Below are positions 34,393 to 43,393 of a DNA stretch of 64,000 nt, one piece after another; position 1 is the stretch's first letter, and each line of letters begins with the position of its first letter. This DNA comes from Arthrobacter sp. FB24 (lineage in GTDB: Bacteria; Actinomycetota; Actinomycetes; Actinomycetales; Micrococcaceae), in assembly GCF_000196235.1 (NCBI RefSeq), contig NC_008541.1, positions 3,720,001 to 3,784,000 of the forward strand, read 5' to 3'. Position numbers and translations under genes: made by a program. A model generated the notes under the pieces. It saw nothing but the letters and a program-made list of their open reading frames with translations, was not told the DNA's origin and did no database searches.

Positions 34393-35469
34393 ATGCCCGT
34401 AGGGGAAGACGGCGAAGGAGTCGGAGAAGCCCGGAAAGGGGCCACTTTGGGCAGGAGAGCCACCACCCGGCGAATCGGCATTGCCGACGTCGCCCTCAAG
34501 GCAGGCGTTTCACACGCGACCGTTTCGCGTGTGATGAACGGCAACTTCACTGTTGACCCCGCCATCGCCGAGCGCGTCAGGGCTGCGGCCACCGAACTGA
34601 ACTACCAGCCGAACCCGGTGGGACGCAGCCTGGCGCTGGGAAAAACGGACACCATCGGCATTGTGGTGCCGGACCTCTCCAATCCCACCTTCCAGGCCAT
34701 CCTCCGCGGCCTCAGCATGGCCGCCGCCCAGGACGGCTACCGGGTCCTGATCGCCGACTCCTCCGAAGTGTCCAGCGAGGAAGCCATCCTCGCCGGCGAG
34801 GCCCGCCGGCGCTGCGACGGACTGGTGCTCTGTGCGCCGCGCATGGGCGACGCCGAGCTGGAAGAGCTCGCGCCGTCACTCCAGCCCATGGTGCTGATCA
34901 ACCGAACCACTGTGGACACGCACACGCCCAGCCTGATGGTGGACTACGGCCAGGGCATCCAGGAACTGGCCGAACACCTCGTGGACCTGGGCCACACGCG
35001 CCTCGCCTTCCTGGCCGGACCGGCCCGGAGCGCGTCGAACGGCCTGCGTCTCGTCGGACTGGAAAAGTTCACAGCGGCCCACCCGGAGATTGACCTCAAG
35101 ATGCTCGACGGCGGCTCCACCTTCGAGGTAGGGCACCAGTCGGTGGATGCGGTCCTTGCCAGCGGAGCCACCGGCATCCTGGCCTTCAACGACCTCGTGG
35201 CCATGGGTCTGCTGAGCGGTCTCCACGAGCGCGGCGTCAGGGTCCCGGAGGACATTTCCGTCACCGGCTTCGACGACATCCCCTTTGCCCGCTACACCAC
35301 TCCCACGCTCACCACGGCGGCGGTGCCCATCACCGAACTGGGCCAGCAGGCGTGGCACCGGATGCGGGACCTGATCCGCCACATCCCCTCCGATGCGGCC
35401 GCCGAAGGACCCACAGTGTTCCAGCCGCGGCTCGAAGTCCGCGGCAGCACGGGAGCGGTGAAGGGCTAG
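34393..35469 (+). CDS. LacI-family transcriptional regulator of the island
   Basis: A 358-aa LacI/GalR repressor. The helix-turn-helix is at about residues 28-50 (IADVALKAGVSHATVSRVMN), the hinge ends near residue 80 (NPVGRSLAL), and a periplasmic-binding-like effector domain fills the rest. It should bind a sugar or sugar acid and release operators of the GAGAAAACGC type. The ATG at 34393 has no ribosome site; a TTG at 34447 with AAAGGGG upstream is an alternative that keeps the whole DNA-binding domain. It is divergent from the uronate operon, with operator G between. Eight sites of this class lie within 31 kb, which makes it the likely local regulator. Confidence 0.92.
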   Translation: MPVGEDGEGVGEARKGATLGRRATTRRIGIADVALKAGVSHATVSRVMNGNFTVDPAIAERVRAAATELNYQPNPVGRSLALGKTDTIGIVVPDLSNPTFQAILRGLSMAAAQDGYRVLIADSSEVSSEEAILAGEARRRCDGLVLCAPRMGDAELEELAPSLQPMVLINRTTVDTHTPSLMVDYGQGIQELAEHLVDLGHTRLAFLAGPARSASNGLRLVGLEKFTAAHPEIDLKMLDGGSTFEVGHQSVDAVLASGATGILAFNDLVAMGLLSGLHERGVRVPEDISVTGFDDIPFARYTTPTLTTAAVPITELGQQAWHRMRDLIRHIPSDAAAEGPTVFQPRLEVRGSTGAVKG

Positions 35470-35478
35470 GGTCCGGGC

Positions 35479-36069
35479 CTAGGCTACGGGTGGCGCCAGG
35501 AGGACATCAACCAGCTGCGTCAGGCCGTCCGCCATGTCCACGTTCTTGTCATAAAGCCACTGCAACTGCAGGCCGTCAAACGCGGCCACCACCAGTCGCG
35601 CCAGTTTTTGCGCGGGCACGTCCCGGCGCACCTCACCGGCCTCCTGGCGTCGGCCAATGTCCTCGGCCAGTTCCGCCACCACCTGGGCGTAGCGCTCCTG
35701 GAAATAGGGGTGCGAATCATGCCCCGGATCATTCGCCGTCGCTGAAGCCACGGCATAAAGCGTGGTGAGCCCCGGCTCCCTGCGGTTGCGTTCGGCGATC
35801 GGCGCCATCAGCCGCAGGCCCACTTCCTCGTCTTCCCCGGCGGCCAGGCTCCTGCGGTCCCGTTCGGCGAGCACAGCGGTCAGCAGCTCCTGCTTGCCGC
35901 GAAAGTAATGGAACAGGGTGGCTTCCTTCACCCCCACCAGCTCGGCTACGCGTTTGAGCGCCGTACCCTCGAAGCCTTCTGTTGCAAAAACATCCGTGGC
36001 CGTCTGGATTATCTGTTCGCGGCGTTCCGCTCCCTTGGCGTACTGGCCGCGTGGCTTCGACGTTGACAT
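35479..36069 (-). CDS. TetR-family regulator
   Basis: A protein of about 196 aa with an N-terminal TetR helix-turn-helix (RREQIIQTATDVFATEGFEG, then LVGVKEATLFHYFRGKQELL) and a C-terminal ligand domain. The ATG at 36069 (MSTSKPRGQY) is preferred; a GTG 18 bases upstream has AAAGGA too close to it. It converges with the LacI gene. Divergent from it is what looks like a destroyed glycosidase gene (36178-36324), which may have been its target. A partial palindrome lies in the gap at 36098-36119. Confidence 0.85.
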   Translation of the reverse strand: MSTSKPRGQYAKGAERREQIIQTATDVFATEGFEGTALKRVAELVGVKEATLFHYFRGKQELLTAVLAERDRRSLAAGEDEEVGLRLMAPIAERNRREPGLTTLYAVASATANDPGHDSHPYFQERYAQVVAELAEDIGRRQEAGEVRRDVPAQKLARLVVAAFDGLQLQWLYDKNVDMADGLTQLVDVLLAPPVA

Positions 36070-36177
36070 TGAGTCAGTGTATTTCACTCCTTTCCACGAA
36101 AATCTAGTCAGACTTGGTTTTTGTCGCTACCATCATTGTCAGGACCCAACGGAGGGTCACTTTTCGTCAGGAGGCAA

Positions 36178-36324
36178 TGTGGCCGTCAAGACCATTCCCC
36201 AGGATTCCGCTGCTTCTCCGGCCAGCGGAACGCCGGCTGGCAGTTTGAGCAGGGCGCGTTCCGCCTGCTGGTGGGCCGCCACGCGGCTGACGATTTCCAG
36301 GTACTGGAGATCGAACTGCGCTAA
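36178..36324 (+). pseudogene. Probable deletion remnant of a GH3-type glycosidase gene
   Basis: AGGAGG precedes an ATG/GTG pair at 36178-36182, a very good gene start. The GTG frame (VAVKTIPQDSAASPASG..) soon becomes nonsense. In another frame, from about 36263, comes a protein-like tail, WQFEQGAFRLLVGRHAAD, ending VLEIELR and a stop at 36324. That tail resembles the C-terminal fibronectin-III-like end of family 3 beta-glucosidases. The simplest reading is an internal deletion that left the two ends of one gene. The GH3 assignment is tentative because only about 35 residues remain. Confidence 0.4.
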
Positions 36325-36342
36325 CGCCCCCTCCCGCACGGG

Positions 36343-37050
36343 CTACGGCCGGGCCGGGTCCGAATCCTTCGGACCCAGCCCGGCCTCTTTGTAATACCCC
36401 TCGATGTGGGCTGCCACGAGCCCGGCCGCCCTGCCGCCGTCGTGGTGGTTAATGGCCGCGAGGATCTCGCGGTGTTCGGCGCGGAGCCGGGCGGCGGTGG
36501 CATCCCAGTCGGGAAGGTTCGCCGTGAGTTTGCCGGCGTAGCTTTGGATCGCTTCCCGCAGGGAGCCCATCATGGCGCTGACCACGGCGTTGCCGGCAGC
36601 TTCGGCGAGGGCCAGATGAAAGCGGACGTCGAGGGCCAGGAATTCGTCGGTGTCCGGGCACGCCTCCATCTTTTCCAGCAGCTCGGCGGCCTCTGCCAGC
36701 GCCGGGGAATCCGTGCGGGCGCGGGCAACCGCCCAGGATTCGAGCAGCACGCGGGTCTGCACAATATCCGCCACGGGCAGGTGCGAGGTGGCCACGTGGA
36801 GTCGCAGCGCCGATCCGAGCGCCGCCGTCGGGTCCGCAATGACCACCGTGCCGGCGTCGGGACCGGATCCCACCCCGGCGCGGACAACGCCCATGGCTTC
36901 CAGGATCCGGATCGCTTCACGGACTGATGTCCGCGAGACCTGCAGCTGTTCGGCCAGCGTCCGCTCAGCCGGCAGCCGGCCGCCCAGGGCCAGTTCGCCG
37001 CTGGAAAGCTGGTTCTCGATCCACTGCAGGACCAATTGATGGGTACGCAT
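36343..37050 (-). CDS. GntR-family (FCD) regulator, LldR-like
   Basis: A 235-aa GntR/FadR-type regulator. The winged helix (about residues 1-70) contains LAEQLQVSRTSVREAIRILE; the FCD effector domain follows, with the usual Asp/His metal-site pattern (LDVRFHLALAEAAGN, AEHREILAAI, AAHIEGYY). The ATG at 37050 lies 6 bases after TACCAT, so the mRNA is probably leaderless. It is divergent from lldD, and two TGTGGT..ACCACA operators lie between. I infer L-lactate-responsive control of lldD and of itself. Confidence 0.85.
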   Translation of the reverse strand: MRTHQLVLQWIENQLSSGELALGGRLPAERTLAEQLQVSRTSVREAIRILEAMGVVRAGVGSGPDAGTVVIADPTAALGSALRLHVATSHLPVADIVQTRVLLESWAVARARTDSPALAEAAELLEKMEACPDTDEFLALDVRFHLALAEAAGNAVVSAMMGSLREAIQSYAGKLTANLPDWDATAARLRAEHREILAAINHHDGGRAAGLVAAHIEGYYKEAGLGPKDSDPARP

Positions 37051-37066
37051 GGGCCAATGGTACTTG

Positions 37067-37083
37067 ATGTGGTTGGACCACAT
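37067..37083. promoter_or_regulatory. GntR/LldR-type operator 1
   Basis: ATGTGGTTGGACCACAT, 7-base perfect arms, just upstream of the regulator start. Confidence 0.75.
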
Positions 37084-37092
37084 CCTTTAGAG

Positions 37093-37107
37093 TGTGGTTA
37101 GACCACA
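37093..37107. promoter_or_regulatory. GntR/LldR-type operator 2
   Basis: TGTGGTTAGACCACA, with the same arms as operator 1 and 25 bp from it centre to centre. Both match the TGGTNNGACCA type bound by FadR-like regulators of lactate genes. Confidence 0.75.
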
Positions 37108-37168
37108 GATCCATCTGTCCAGAGCGGCCCGTCCAGAGCCACTTCAGCCCGATGCCCCGGAGGCAGCA

Positions 37169-38548
37169 ATGACGCACACCATCCAGCCCAACAACCCTGA
37201 GGCCACCCCGGCCCCCGACGCAACGGACGTGCCGTCCACGGCCGCCGGCAGCGCAGCCGTAGCATCCCAGACCGGCGCAGCGTTGTCCGGCGCAGTGAAC
37301 CGGGCAGCAGCGGCAGTCCCGGCCGCGCTCAAGCGCCGCGTGCCGAAGCACTCGGACCTCGCCCCGCTGATGCAGTTCAAGAAACCCGAGTTCAGCCGTG
37401 CCGCGAAGCTGCAGCGCGCCAGCACCATCTGGGAACTGCGGGACATGGCCAAGCGCCGCACCCCGCAGGCACCGTTCGACTACACCGACGGCGCCGCCGA
37501 AGCCGAAATCACCCTGCGGCGCGCCCGTGAGGCCTTCCTGGACATCGAGTTCCGGCCGGGCGTCCTTCGGAACGTCTCCAGTATCGACCTGAGCACCGAC
37601 ATCCTGGGCAAGCCCTCCCGACTGCCCGTCGGCATCGCGCCCACCGGTTTCACCCGGATGATGCAGTCCGAAGGCGAGTACGCCGGATCCCAGGCCGCCG
37701 AAGCCGCCGGCATTCCCTACACGCTGTCCACCATGGGCACCGCATCCATCGAGGATGTCGCCGAGGCGGCGCCCAACGGACGCAACTGGTTCCAGCTGTA
37801 CCTGTGGACGGACCGTGACCGCTCCCTCGAACTGATCGAGCGCGCCGCCAAGGCAGGAAACGACACCCTGATGGTCACCGTGGACACCGCCGTCGCCGGG
37901 GCCCGCCTCCGCGACGTCCGCAACGGCATGACAATTCCGCCGGCGCTGACCATCAAGACCGTGCTGGATGCGTCCTACCGACCGGCCTGGTGGTTCAACT
38001 TCCTCACCCACGAGCCGCTGACGTTTGCGTCGCTCTCCCGCTACACCGGCACCGTGGCGGACCTGATCAACTCCATGTTCGATCCCACCCTGACGTTCGA
38101 GGACCTGGACTGGCTGCGCGAAACCTGGAAGGGCAAGCTCGTGGTCAAGGGCATCCAGACCGTCGACGACGCCCGCAAGGTGGTGGACCACGGCGCCGAC
38201 GGCGTGGTGCTGTCCAACCACGGCGGACGCCAGCTGGACCGTGCGCCCATCCCGTTCCACCTCCTGCCCGGCGTCAAGGAAGCCTTTACCAAGGACAACT
38301 CCGACGCCGCCATCATCCTGGACACCGGCATCATGAGCGGCGCCGACATCATTGCCGCGCTGGCCCAGGGCGCCGACTTCACGCTGATCGGCCGCGCTTA
38401 CCTGTACGGCCTCATGGCCGGCGGCCGGGCCGGCGTGGACCGCGCCATCCAGATCCTGGAAAAGGACATGACCCGCACCATGGCGCTGCTGGGCGTCAGC
38501 AAGCTCTCCGAGCTCACCCCGGACCACGTCCGGATCCTCGGCAAGTAG
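37169..38548 (+). CDS. lldD: FMN-dependent alpha-hydroxy-acid (L-lactate) dehydrogenase
   Basis: A 459-aa FMN enzyme that oxidises L-lactate to pyruvate and passes electrons to the respiratory chain. The FMN site includes FDYTDGAAE and [11 protein letters not shown]; catalytic His351 is in SNHGGRQLD; the end shows [10 protein letters not shown] and [10 protein letters not shown]. The Ala-rich N-terminal 65 residues are an extension over the core family. The start is the ATG at 37169 with GGAGG seven bases upstream; the frame is open back to 37094, but that part lies inside the operators. Divergent control by the LldR-like protein is expected. Confidence 0.92.
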   Translation: MTHTIQPNNPEATPAPDATDVPSTAAGSAAVASQTGAALSGAVNRAAAAVPAALKRRVPKHSDLAPLMQFKKPEFSRAAKLQRASTIWELRDMAKRRTPQAPFDYTDGAAEAEITLRRAREAFLDIEFRPGVLRNVSSIDLSTDILGKPSRLPVGIAPTGFTRMMQSEGEYAGSQAAEAAGIPYTLSTMGTASIEDVAEAAPNGRNWFQLYLWTDRDRSLELIERAAKAGNDTLMVTVDTAVAGARLRDVRNGMTIPPALTIKTVLDASYRPAWWFNFLTHEPLTFASLSRYTGTVADLINSMFDPTLTFEDLDWLRETWKGKLVVKGIQTVDDARKVVDHGADGVVLSNHGGRQLDRAPIPFHLLPGVKEAFTKDNSDAAIILDTGIMSGADIIAALAQGADFTLIGRAYLYGLMAGGRAGVDRAIQILEKDMTRTMALLGVSKLSELTPDHVRILGK

Positions 38549-38575
38549 GCCGGCACACCCGGCCACCAGCTGCCC

Positions 38576-38645
38576 CGCCCAACTGACTGGCAGTTAACGC
38601 ACCCACAACGGGTTTTCACAGCGTTGTCTGCGAGTCAGTTGGGTG
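38576..38645. repeat. Intergenic palindromic element, about 70 bp
   Basis: Outer arms of 13 bp (38576-38588 with 38633-38645; one G.U, otherwise perfect) and inner arms CGCA/TGCG and ACAACG/CGTTGT around a GGTTTTCACAG loop. The nested symmetry suggests a REP-like element or a folded transcript between lldD and the convergent ArsR gene. There is no T run of terminator type. Confidence 0.6.
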
Positions 38646-38653
38646 ACGCGGGG

Positions 38654-39211
38654 CTACTTTTTGCGGCCGAACTTTGGCAGGTTCGCGATGAGGTCTGCGG
38701 CCTTCGTGGCGGCCCGGCCCACGGTGCGGCCGATCTGCTGCGGGACGGTGTCGTCCCCTGCCGTGGCCACCGGAATCGCCACGGCAGGGCTGAGCTGCCC
38801 GCCTTCCGAGGCGCCGGGCACCGCTGCGGCAGCCGGACGGCCGGGGCCCGTAGCGGCCGGCACCGGCGCGGCAGCCGCGGTTTCCGCTGCCTGCACCGTT
38901 TTTTCCTCCAGGACCTGCGCGGCCGGTGAGCTGACGGCGGCGGCACGCGGCCCGACGTCGAACGTCTCCAGCCAGCCGGCGACGCCGGCAAGCGGCTTGG
39001 GGTTGAGCGCGTAGTAGCGCTTCTGGCCCTGGGCGCGCATGCTGACCAGATCGGCCTCGCGAAGCACTTTCAAATGTTTGGAGATGGTGGGCTGGCTGGC
39101 GTCCAGTTCCTCGACCAGCTCCCCCACTGCTTTGTCCCCCGAGCGGAGGGATACCAGAATGTCACGCCGGGTTGCCTCAGCAATGACGGCAAATACGTCG
39201 TCTGTCACCAT
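38654..39211 (-). CDS. ArsR-family regulator
   Basis: A 185-aa protein with an N-terminal ArsR winged helix (residues 1-90: RRDILVSLRSGDKAVGELVEEL, ASQPTISKHLKVLREADLV, GQKRYYAL). No metal-binding ELCVC-type motif is seen, so it is probably not a metal sensor. The C-terminal half is an Ala/Pro-rich tail ending in a basic segment (LPKFGRKK). ATG at 39211. The target is unknown. Confidence 0.83.
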   Translation of the reverse strand: MVTDDVFAVIAEATRRDILVSLRSGDKAVGELVEELDASQPTISKHLKVLREADLVSMRAQGQKRYYALNPKPLAGVAGWLETFDVGPRAAAVSSPAAQVLEEKTVQAAETAAAAPVPAATGPGRPAAAAVPGASEGGQLSPAVAIPVATAGDDTVPQQIGRTVGRAATKAADLIANLPKFGRKK

Positions 39212-39371
39212 GGGATCCACCCTAGCGACATATACGCCGGATGGCATCCACTATTTCCTCCCGCGGACCTCCCGCGCACAACGGCCATTGCCCCGCATCT
39301 GCCGCAGTGCTACAACGGACTCACGGTTGCCCCGGGCTGTCCGGCTGCGGCCGCTCAAATATGAGGGGTGG

Positions 39372-39872
39372 ATGGCCATGGATTTCCTGCGCCAGCAGCT
39401 GTTCAACATCATCGCTTTTGTGTTTTTGGGCCTGTTCGTAGCGGTCTGGGGATCCGTGCTGCTGCGCGTCGGCTTCTGGGTGCCGGACGGCAGGACGGTC
39501 GCGCCGCCCCTGAACGGAGCCCTGGTTACGGCAGCGGGCGTCCTGGCAACGTCCCTGAGCTCCCTGACCGCCTCGGCCCTGGGTTTCACCATTGCCGAAG
39601 TCCGCCGCGACGAGGAGGCCCGCCGCGATCTGAAACCCGGCCAAGCAGGCGCCACCGCCGCCTTCAACCCGGCCGAAGTCACGGCCCGGCTGTCCGGGCG
39701 GATCGTGGCCGCGGTGGTGGTTTACCTCGCAGTGGGGCTGCTGGTCCTGCTCCTCTGGCTGGTCAAGGGAACTGCGTCAACGGACCTTATTGGCGCCTTC
39801 GCACTGTCCCTGCTGGGCTGGCTCATCGGCGCCGCCGGGGTGGTGTTCCAGACGGAAAAACCGCTCACCTAA
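39372..39872 (+). CDS. Small integral membrane protein of unknown function
   Basis: About 166 aa with four hydrophobic segments (about residues 10-35, 50-75, 112-135 and 140-160) and a charged cytoplasmic loop (EVRRDEEARRDLKPGQ). No known family was recognised. Two starts are possible: ATG 39372 with GAGGGG three bases away, and ATG 39378 with the same site nine bases away. It converges with acuC, and its stop touches a 16-bp tandem repeat. Confidence 0.65.
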   Translation: MAMDFLRQQLFNIIAFVFLGLFVAVWGSVLLRVGFWVPDGRTVAPPLNGALVTAAGVLATSLSSLTASALGFTIAEVRRDEEARRDLKPGQAGATAAFNPAEVTARLSGRIVAAVVVYLAVGLLVLLLWLVKGTASTDLIGAFALSLLGWLIGAAGVVFQTEKPLT

Positions 39873-39947
39873 TCGAACCAGGCGCTTGTCGAACCAGGCG
39901 CTTGTCCAACCAGGTGCTAGTCGAACCAGGCGCTAGTCGAACCAGGG
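39873..39947. repeat. 16-bp tandem repeat, 4.7 copies, at the acuC 3' end
   Basis: Four full units (TCGAACCAGGCGCTTG, with C/T and T/A variants) and an 11-base fifth. The fifth overlaps the last codons of acuC (PWFD and stop). The array fills the gap between two convergent genes and seems to be an amplification of the acuC tail. Confidence 0.9.
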
Positions 39948-41156
39948 GTCCAGGCCGTATAGCGGAAACACTTCCTTGCGCGTGGCCATCACGGTGCGGT
40001 CCACCTCGTCGTTGGGATCGAAGCCGACCTCCCATGAACGCCACCACAGGTCGACGTCATCGCCCATGAGTTCGGGCGCCGTCACCCCGTAGAGTGCCCC
40101 GTACTTGTCCTGGACGTACTTCCGCCAGTCCTCGGGAACGGGCGTCCGGAGCGGCACGGGCCTGCCGGCCGCGACGGCGATCAGGTGGCTCCAGGAGCGC
40201 GGCACCACGCTGATCACGTTGTAGCCGCCCCCGCCGGTGGCAATCCACCGGTTGCCGCAGTAGCGCGCTGCGAGATTCCCGACGGCGGTGGCCGCTTCAC
40301 GCTGGCCGTCCACGCTGATGTTGAGGTGCGTCAGGGGATCAAGCCGGTGCGAGTCGCAGCCGTGCTGGCTCACAATCACTTCGGGTTCGAAGGCGCCGAT
40401 CAGCTGCGGCACGACCGCATGGAAGGCCCGCAGCCAGCCGGCGTCGCCCGTTCCGGCCGGAAGGGCCACATTGACCGCACTGCCCTGGGCGTTGGGGCCG
40501 CCGATCTCGTTGGCGAAGCCCGTCCCGGGGAAAAGTGTCAGCCCGGTCTCGTGCAGGGAAATGGTGAGGACCCTCGGATCATCCCAGAAGATACTCTGCG
40601 TCCCGTCGCCATGGTGGGCGTCGACGTCGATATATGCCACGCGCTGCAAACCGCCGTCGAGCAGTTTTTGGATGGCCAGGGCGGCATCGTTGTAAATGCA
40701 GAAGCCGCTGGCCCGCTCCTTGGCGGCGTGGTGCATGCCGCCGCCGAAGTTGACCGCCCGGACGGCGCTGCCGTCAAGGATCGCACTGGCTGCCATCAGT
40801 GAACCGCCGGCAAGCCGCGCGCTGGCCTCATGCATGCCGGCAAAAGCGGGGTCATCCTCCGTGCCCAGGCCCCGCTCCAGGTCGGGCTCGTCCGGGTTCA
40901 GGCTGACCCGCCGGACCGCCGCAACGAATTCGGCGCTATGGACGGTGCACAGTTCGTCGTCACCGGCCACTTCCGGGGCAGCCACGGTTACGTGCCCCAG
41001 GTCCAGCAGGCCCAGGCTGCGGGCGAGGCGGGCAGTGAGCTCCATGCGTTCGGGTGCCATCGGGTGCCCGTGGCCGAAGTTATAAGCGGTCATGGCCATA
41101 TCCCACACCACCATCGTTGGCAGTGCGGATTGAGCGAGTCCGGGCAGGAATGTCAT
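39933..41156 (-). CDS. acuC: Acetoin utilization protein, histone-deacetylase fold
   Basis: About 407 aa, class I HDAC/AcuC fold, a zinc-dependent lysine deacylase that in Bacillus acts on acetyl-CoA synthetase. GGGMHHAAKERASGF holds the paired His, DVDAHHGDGTQ the Asp/His zinc ligands, and GGGGYNV the late glycine motif with the Tyr. I prefer the ATG at 41156: TAGCCT seven bases upstream suggests a leaderless mRNA. An in-frame start 87 bases further back is possible. The C-terminal end is duplicated as a 16-bp repeat array. Confidence 0.9.
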   Translation of the reverse strand: MTFLPGLAQSALPTMVVWDMAMTAYNFGHGHPMAPERMELTARLARSLGLLDLGHVTVAAPEVAGDDELCTVHSAEFVAAVRRVSLNPDEPDLERGLGTEDDPAFAGMHEASARLAGGSLMAASAILDGSAVRAVNFGGGMHHAAKERASGFCIYNDAALAIQKLLDGGLQRVAYIDVDAHHGDGTQSIFWDDPRVLTISLHETGLTLFPGTGFANEIGGPNAQGSAVNVALPAGTGDAGWLRAFHAVVPQLIGAFEPEVIVSQHGCDSHRLDPLTHLNISVDGQREAATAVGNLAARYCGNRWIATGGGGYNVISVVPRSWSHLIAVAAGRPVPLRTPVPEDWRKYVQDKYGALYGVTAPELMGDDVDLWWRSWEVGFDPNDEVDRTVMATRKEVFPLYGLDPWFD

Positions 41157-41260
41157 CAAGGACAGGCTACCTGAGCCGGGCGCGCTGATTTCCCGGTCAT
41201 CGCGCGGAATATAGTGGTTTACTACTGAAGGAAGCAGTTTCAACCGAGGAAAAGCCGCAC

Positions 41261-42694
41261 ATGACGCAAAGCCAGCCGAGGTCCAAGAGCCCGGCTAACT
41301 GGCACCCCGGCATGCCGGAGCGTGAAGGTCTGTGGATCTTCACGGGGATCCGCGACTTCATTGACAACATCGCCAACACGTCACCGGCGCGGCTGGCGCT
41401 GACTGCGTTCGGTGTTGTCATCATCCTGTTCACAGCTCTCCTGTCCATGCCGGCGGCGTCCGCCACCGGCAATTTCACTCCCCTGCACCAGGCCCTGTTC
41501 ACCGCGGTGTCCGCCGTCTGCGTTACGGGCCTCACCGTCGTGTCCACGGCCGTGCACTGGTCCTTCTTCGGCCAGCTGGTCATCCTGATCGGCATATTCG
41601 TCGGCGGCCTGGGCACGCTGACCCTGGCCTCGCTGCTGGCCCTCATGGTCAGCAAGAAGCTCGGGGTTCGCGGCAAGCTCATTGCCCAGGAAGCCATGAA
41701 CAATGCCGGGCGCCTTGGCGAAGTGGGCACGCTGCTGCGGATCGTCATCACCACGTCCGTGGTCATCGAAGGCAGCCTGGCACTGGCCCTTATCCCCCGC
41801 TTCCTGGCGCTGGGCGAGAGCTTTGGCCAGTCCGTGTGGCATGGCGTTTTCTATGCGATCTCCGCCTTCAACAACGCCGGTTTCACCCCGCACTCGGACG
41901 GGATCGTCCCGTACGAGACCGATCTGTGGATCCTGGTCCCGCTGATGCTCGGTGTGTTCCTGGGCAGCCTTGGTTTCCCTGTGGTGATGGTGCTGCAGCA
42001 GAACGGGCTGAACTGGAAGAAATGGAACCTGCACACCAAGCTGACCATCCAGGTGTCGTTCATCCTGCTGGCTGCCGGAACCGTGCTGTGGGGGCTGATG
42101 GAGTGGGAAAACGTGCGGACCATCGGTTCAATGGACGTCGGCGACAAAATCACGCACTCGCTCTTCGCCTCCGTCATGACCCGGTCCGGCGGCTTCAACC
42201 TGGTGGACCAGAACCACATGGAATCCACCACCATGCTCCTCACTGATGCCCTCATGTTCGCCGGCGGCGGTTCAGCTTCCACTGCGGGCGGCATCAAAGT
42301 GACCACCATCGCCGTCATGTTCCTGGCCATCGTGGCCGAGGCCCGCGGCGACGCCGACGTGAAGGTCTACGGCCGCACCATCCCGCAGGGAACCATGCGG
42401 GTTGCCATCTCGGTGATCGTCGCCGGCGCAACCCTGGTTTCCGTTTCTGCCTTCACGCTCCTGCATATCAGTGGCGCGCCCCTGGACCGCGTGCTGTTCG
42501 AGACCATCTCAGCCTTCGCCACCGTGGGCCTCAGCACCAACCTCAGTGCCGAGCTGCCGCCGTCGGGCGTTTATGTCCTGACCGCGCTGATGTTCGCCGG
42601 CCGTGTGGGAACCGTGACCCTTGCCGCTGCCCTGGCACTGCGCCAGCGCAGCCAGCTGTACCACTACCCGGAAGAGAGGCCCATCATTGGCTAA
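41261..42694 (+). CDS. Potassium uptake protein, TrkH/KtrB family
   Basis: A 477-aa ion channel-like subunit with four M1-P-M2 repeats. The four filter regions are readable: AVCVTGLTV, AFNNAGFTP, TRSGGFNLV and AFATVGLSTN. FAGGGSASTAGGIKVTT is the conserved segment after the third repeat. GAGGAAAAG upstream supports the ATG at 41261. It overlaps by 8 bases the gene for its regulatory TrkA/KtrA subunit. Together they form a K+ uptake system in the membrane. Confidence 0.95.
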   Translation: MTQSQPRSKSPANWHPGMPEREGLWIFTGIRDFIDNIANTSPARLALTAFGVVIILFTALLSMPAASATGNFTPLHQALFTAVSAVCVTGLTVVSTAVHWSFFGQLVILIGIFVGGLGTLTLASLLALMVSKKLGVRGKLIAQEAMNNAGRLGEVGTLLRIVITTSVVIEGSLALALIPRFLALGESFGQSVWHGVFYAISAFNNAGFTPHSDGIVPYETDLWILVPLMLGVFLGSLGFPVVMVLQQNGLNWKKWNLHTKLTIQVSFILLAAGTVLWGLMEWENVRTIGSMDVGDKITHSLFASVMTRSGGFNLVDQNHMESTTMLLTDALMFAGGGSASTAGGIKVTTIAVMFLAIVAEARGDADVKVYGRTIPQGTMRVAISVIVAGATLVSVSAFTLLHISGAPLDRVLFETISAFATVGLSTNLSAELPPSGVYVLTALMFAGRVGTVTLAAALALRQRSQLYHYPEERPIIG

Positions 42695-43373
42695 TCCCTC
42701 AGGCGCCGTCAACCGCCCCGCCCACAATGCCCCCGTGCTGGTGATCGGGCTGGGCCGCTTTGGCTCGTCCACCGCCGAACAGCTGGTCAAGCAGGGGCGC
42801 GAGGTCCTGGCGATCGAACGCGACCGCAACCTGGTGCAGAAATGGGCGCCCGTACTCACGCACGTCGTCGAGGCCGACGCCACGAACATCGACGCACTCC
42901 GGCAGCTCGGTGCACAGGAGTTCAGCTCCGCAGTGGTGGGAGTGGGGACGTCCATCGAATCCTCGGTGCTGATCACCGTGAACCTCGTGGACCTCGGCAT
43001 CGAGCACCTGTGGGTCAAGGCGATCACGCCCTCGCACGGCAAGATCCTCACCCGGATCGGCGCCAACCACGTGATCTACCCCGAGGCCGACGCCGGTGTC
43101 CGGGCCGCCCACCTGGTCTCCGGCCGCATGCTGGACTTCATCGAGTTCGACGACGACTTCGCGATCGTCAAGATGTACCCGCCGCGCGAAACCGTGGGCT
43201 TCACCCTGGACGAGTCCAAGGTCCGCTCCAAGTACGGCGTAACCATTGTCGGCGTAAAGTCACCGGGCGAAGACTTCACGTATGCCCGGCCGGAAACCAA
43301 GGTGTCCTCCCGGGACATGCTGATCGTGTCCGGCCACGTGGACCTGCTGGAACGGTTTGCCGCCCGCCCCTAG
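42687..43373 (+). CDS. Potassium uptake regulatory subunit, TrkA/KtrA family (RCK)
   Basis: A 228-aa cytoplasmic RCK protein that gates the TrkH/KtrB channel upstream. The Rossmann loop is VIGLGRFGSSTAEQL, and a C-terminal TrkA_C domain follows from about residue 145. I chose the TTG at 42687, which has AGAGAGG seven bases upstream and overlaps the channel gene; residues further upstream in the frame are not protein-like. Confidence 0.93.
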   Translation: MANPSGAVNRPAHNAPVLVIGLGRFGSSTAEQLVKQGREVLAIERDRNLVQKWAPVLTHVVEADATNIDALRQLGAQEFSSAVVGVGTSIESSVLITVNLVDLGIEHLWVKAITPSHGKILTRIGANHVIYPEADAGVRAAHLVSGRMLDFIEFDDDFAIVKMYPPRETVGFTLDESKVRSKYGVTIVGVKSPGEDFTYARPETKVSSRDMLIVSGHVDLLERFAARP

Positions 43374-43393
43374 CCGGGCCGGCGGTTGAGCCG

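Noticed and set aside
37094..37168. Upstream GTG start for lldD
   Set aside because: It would place coding sequence inside operator 2; the ATG at 37169 has a good ribosome site.
39873..39947. CRISPR array
   Set aside because: 16-bp units are directly joined with no spacers and derive from the acuC end.
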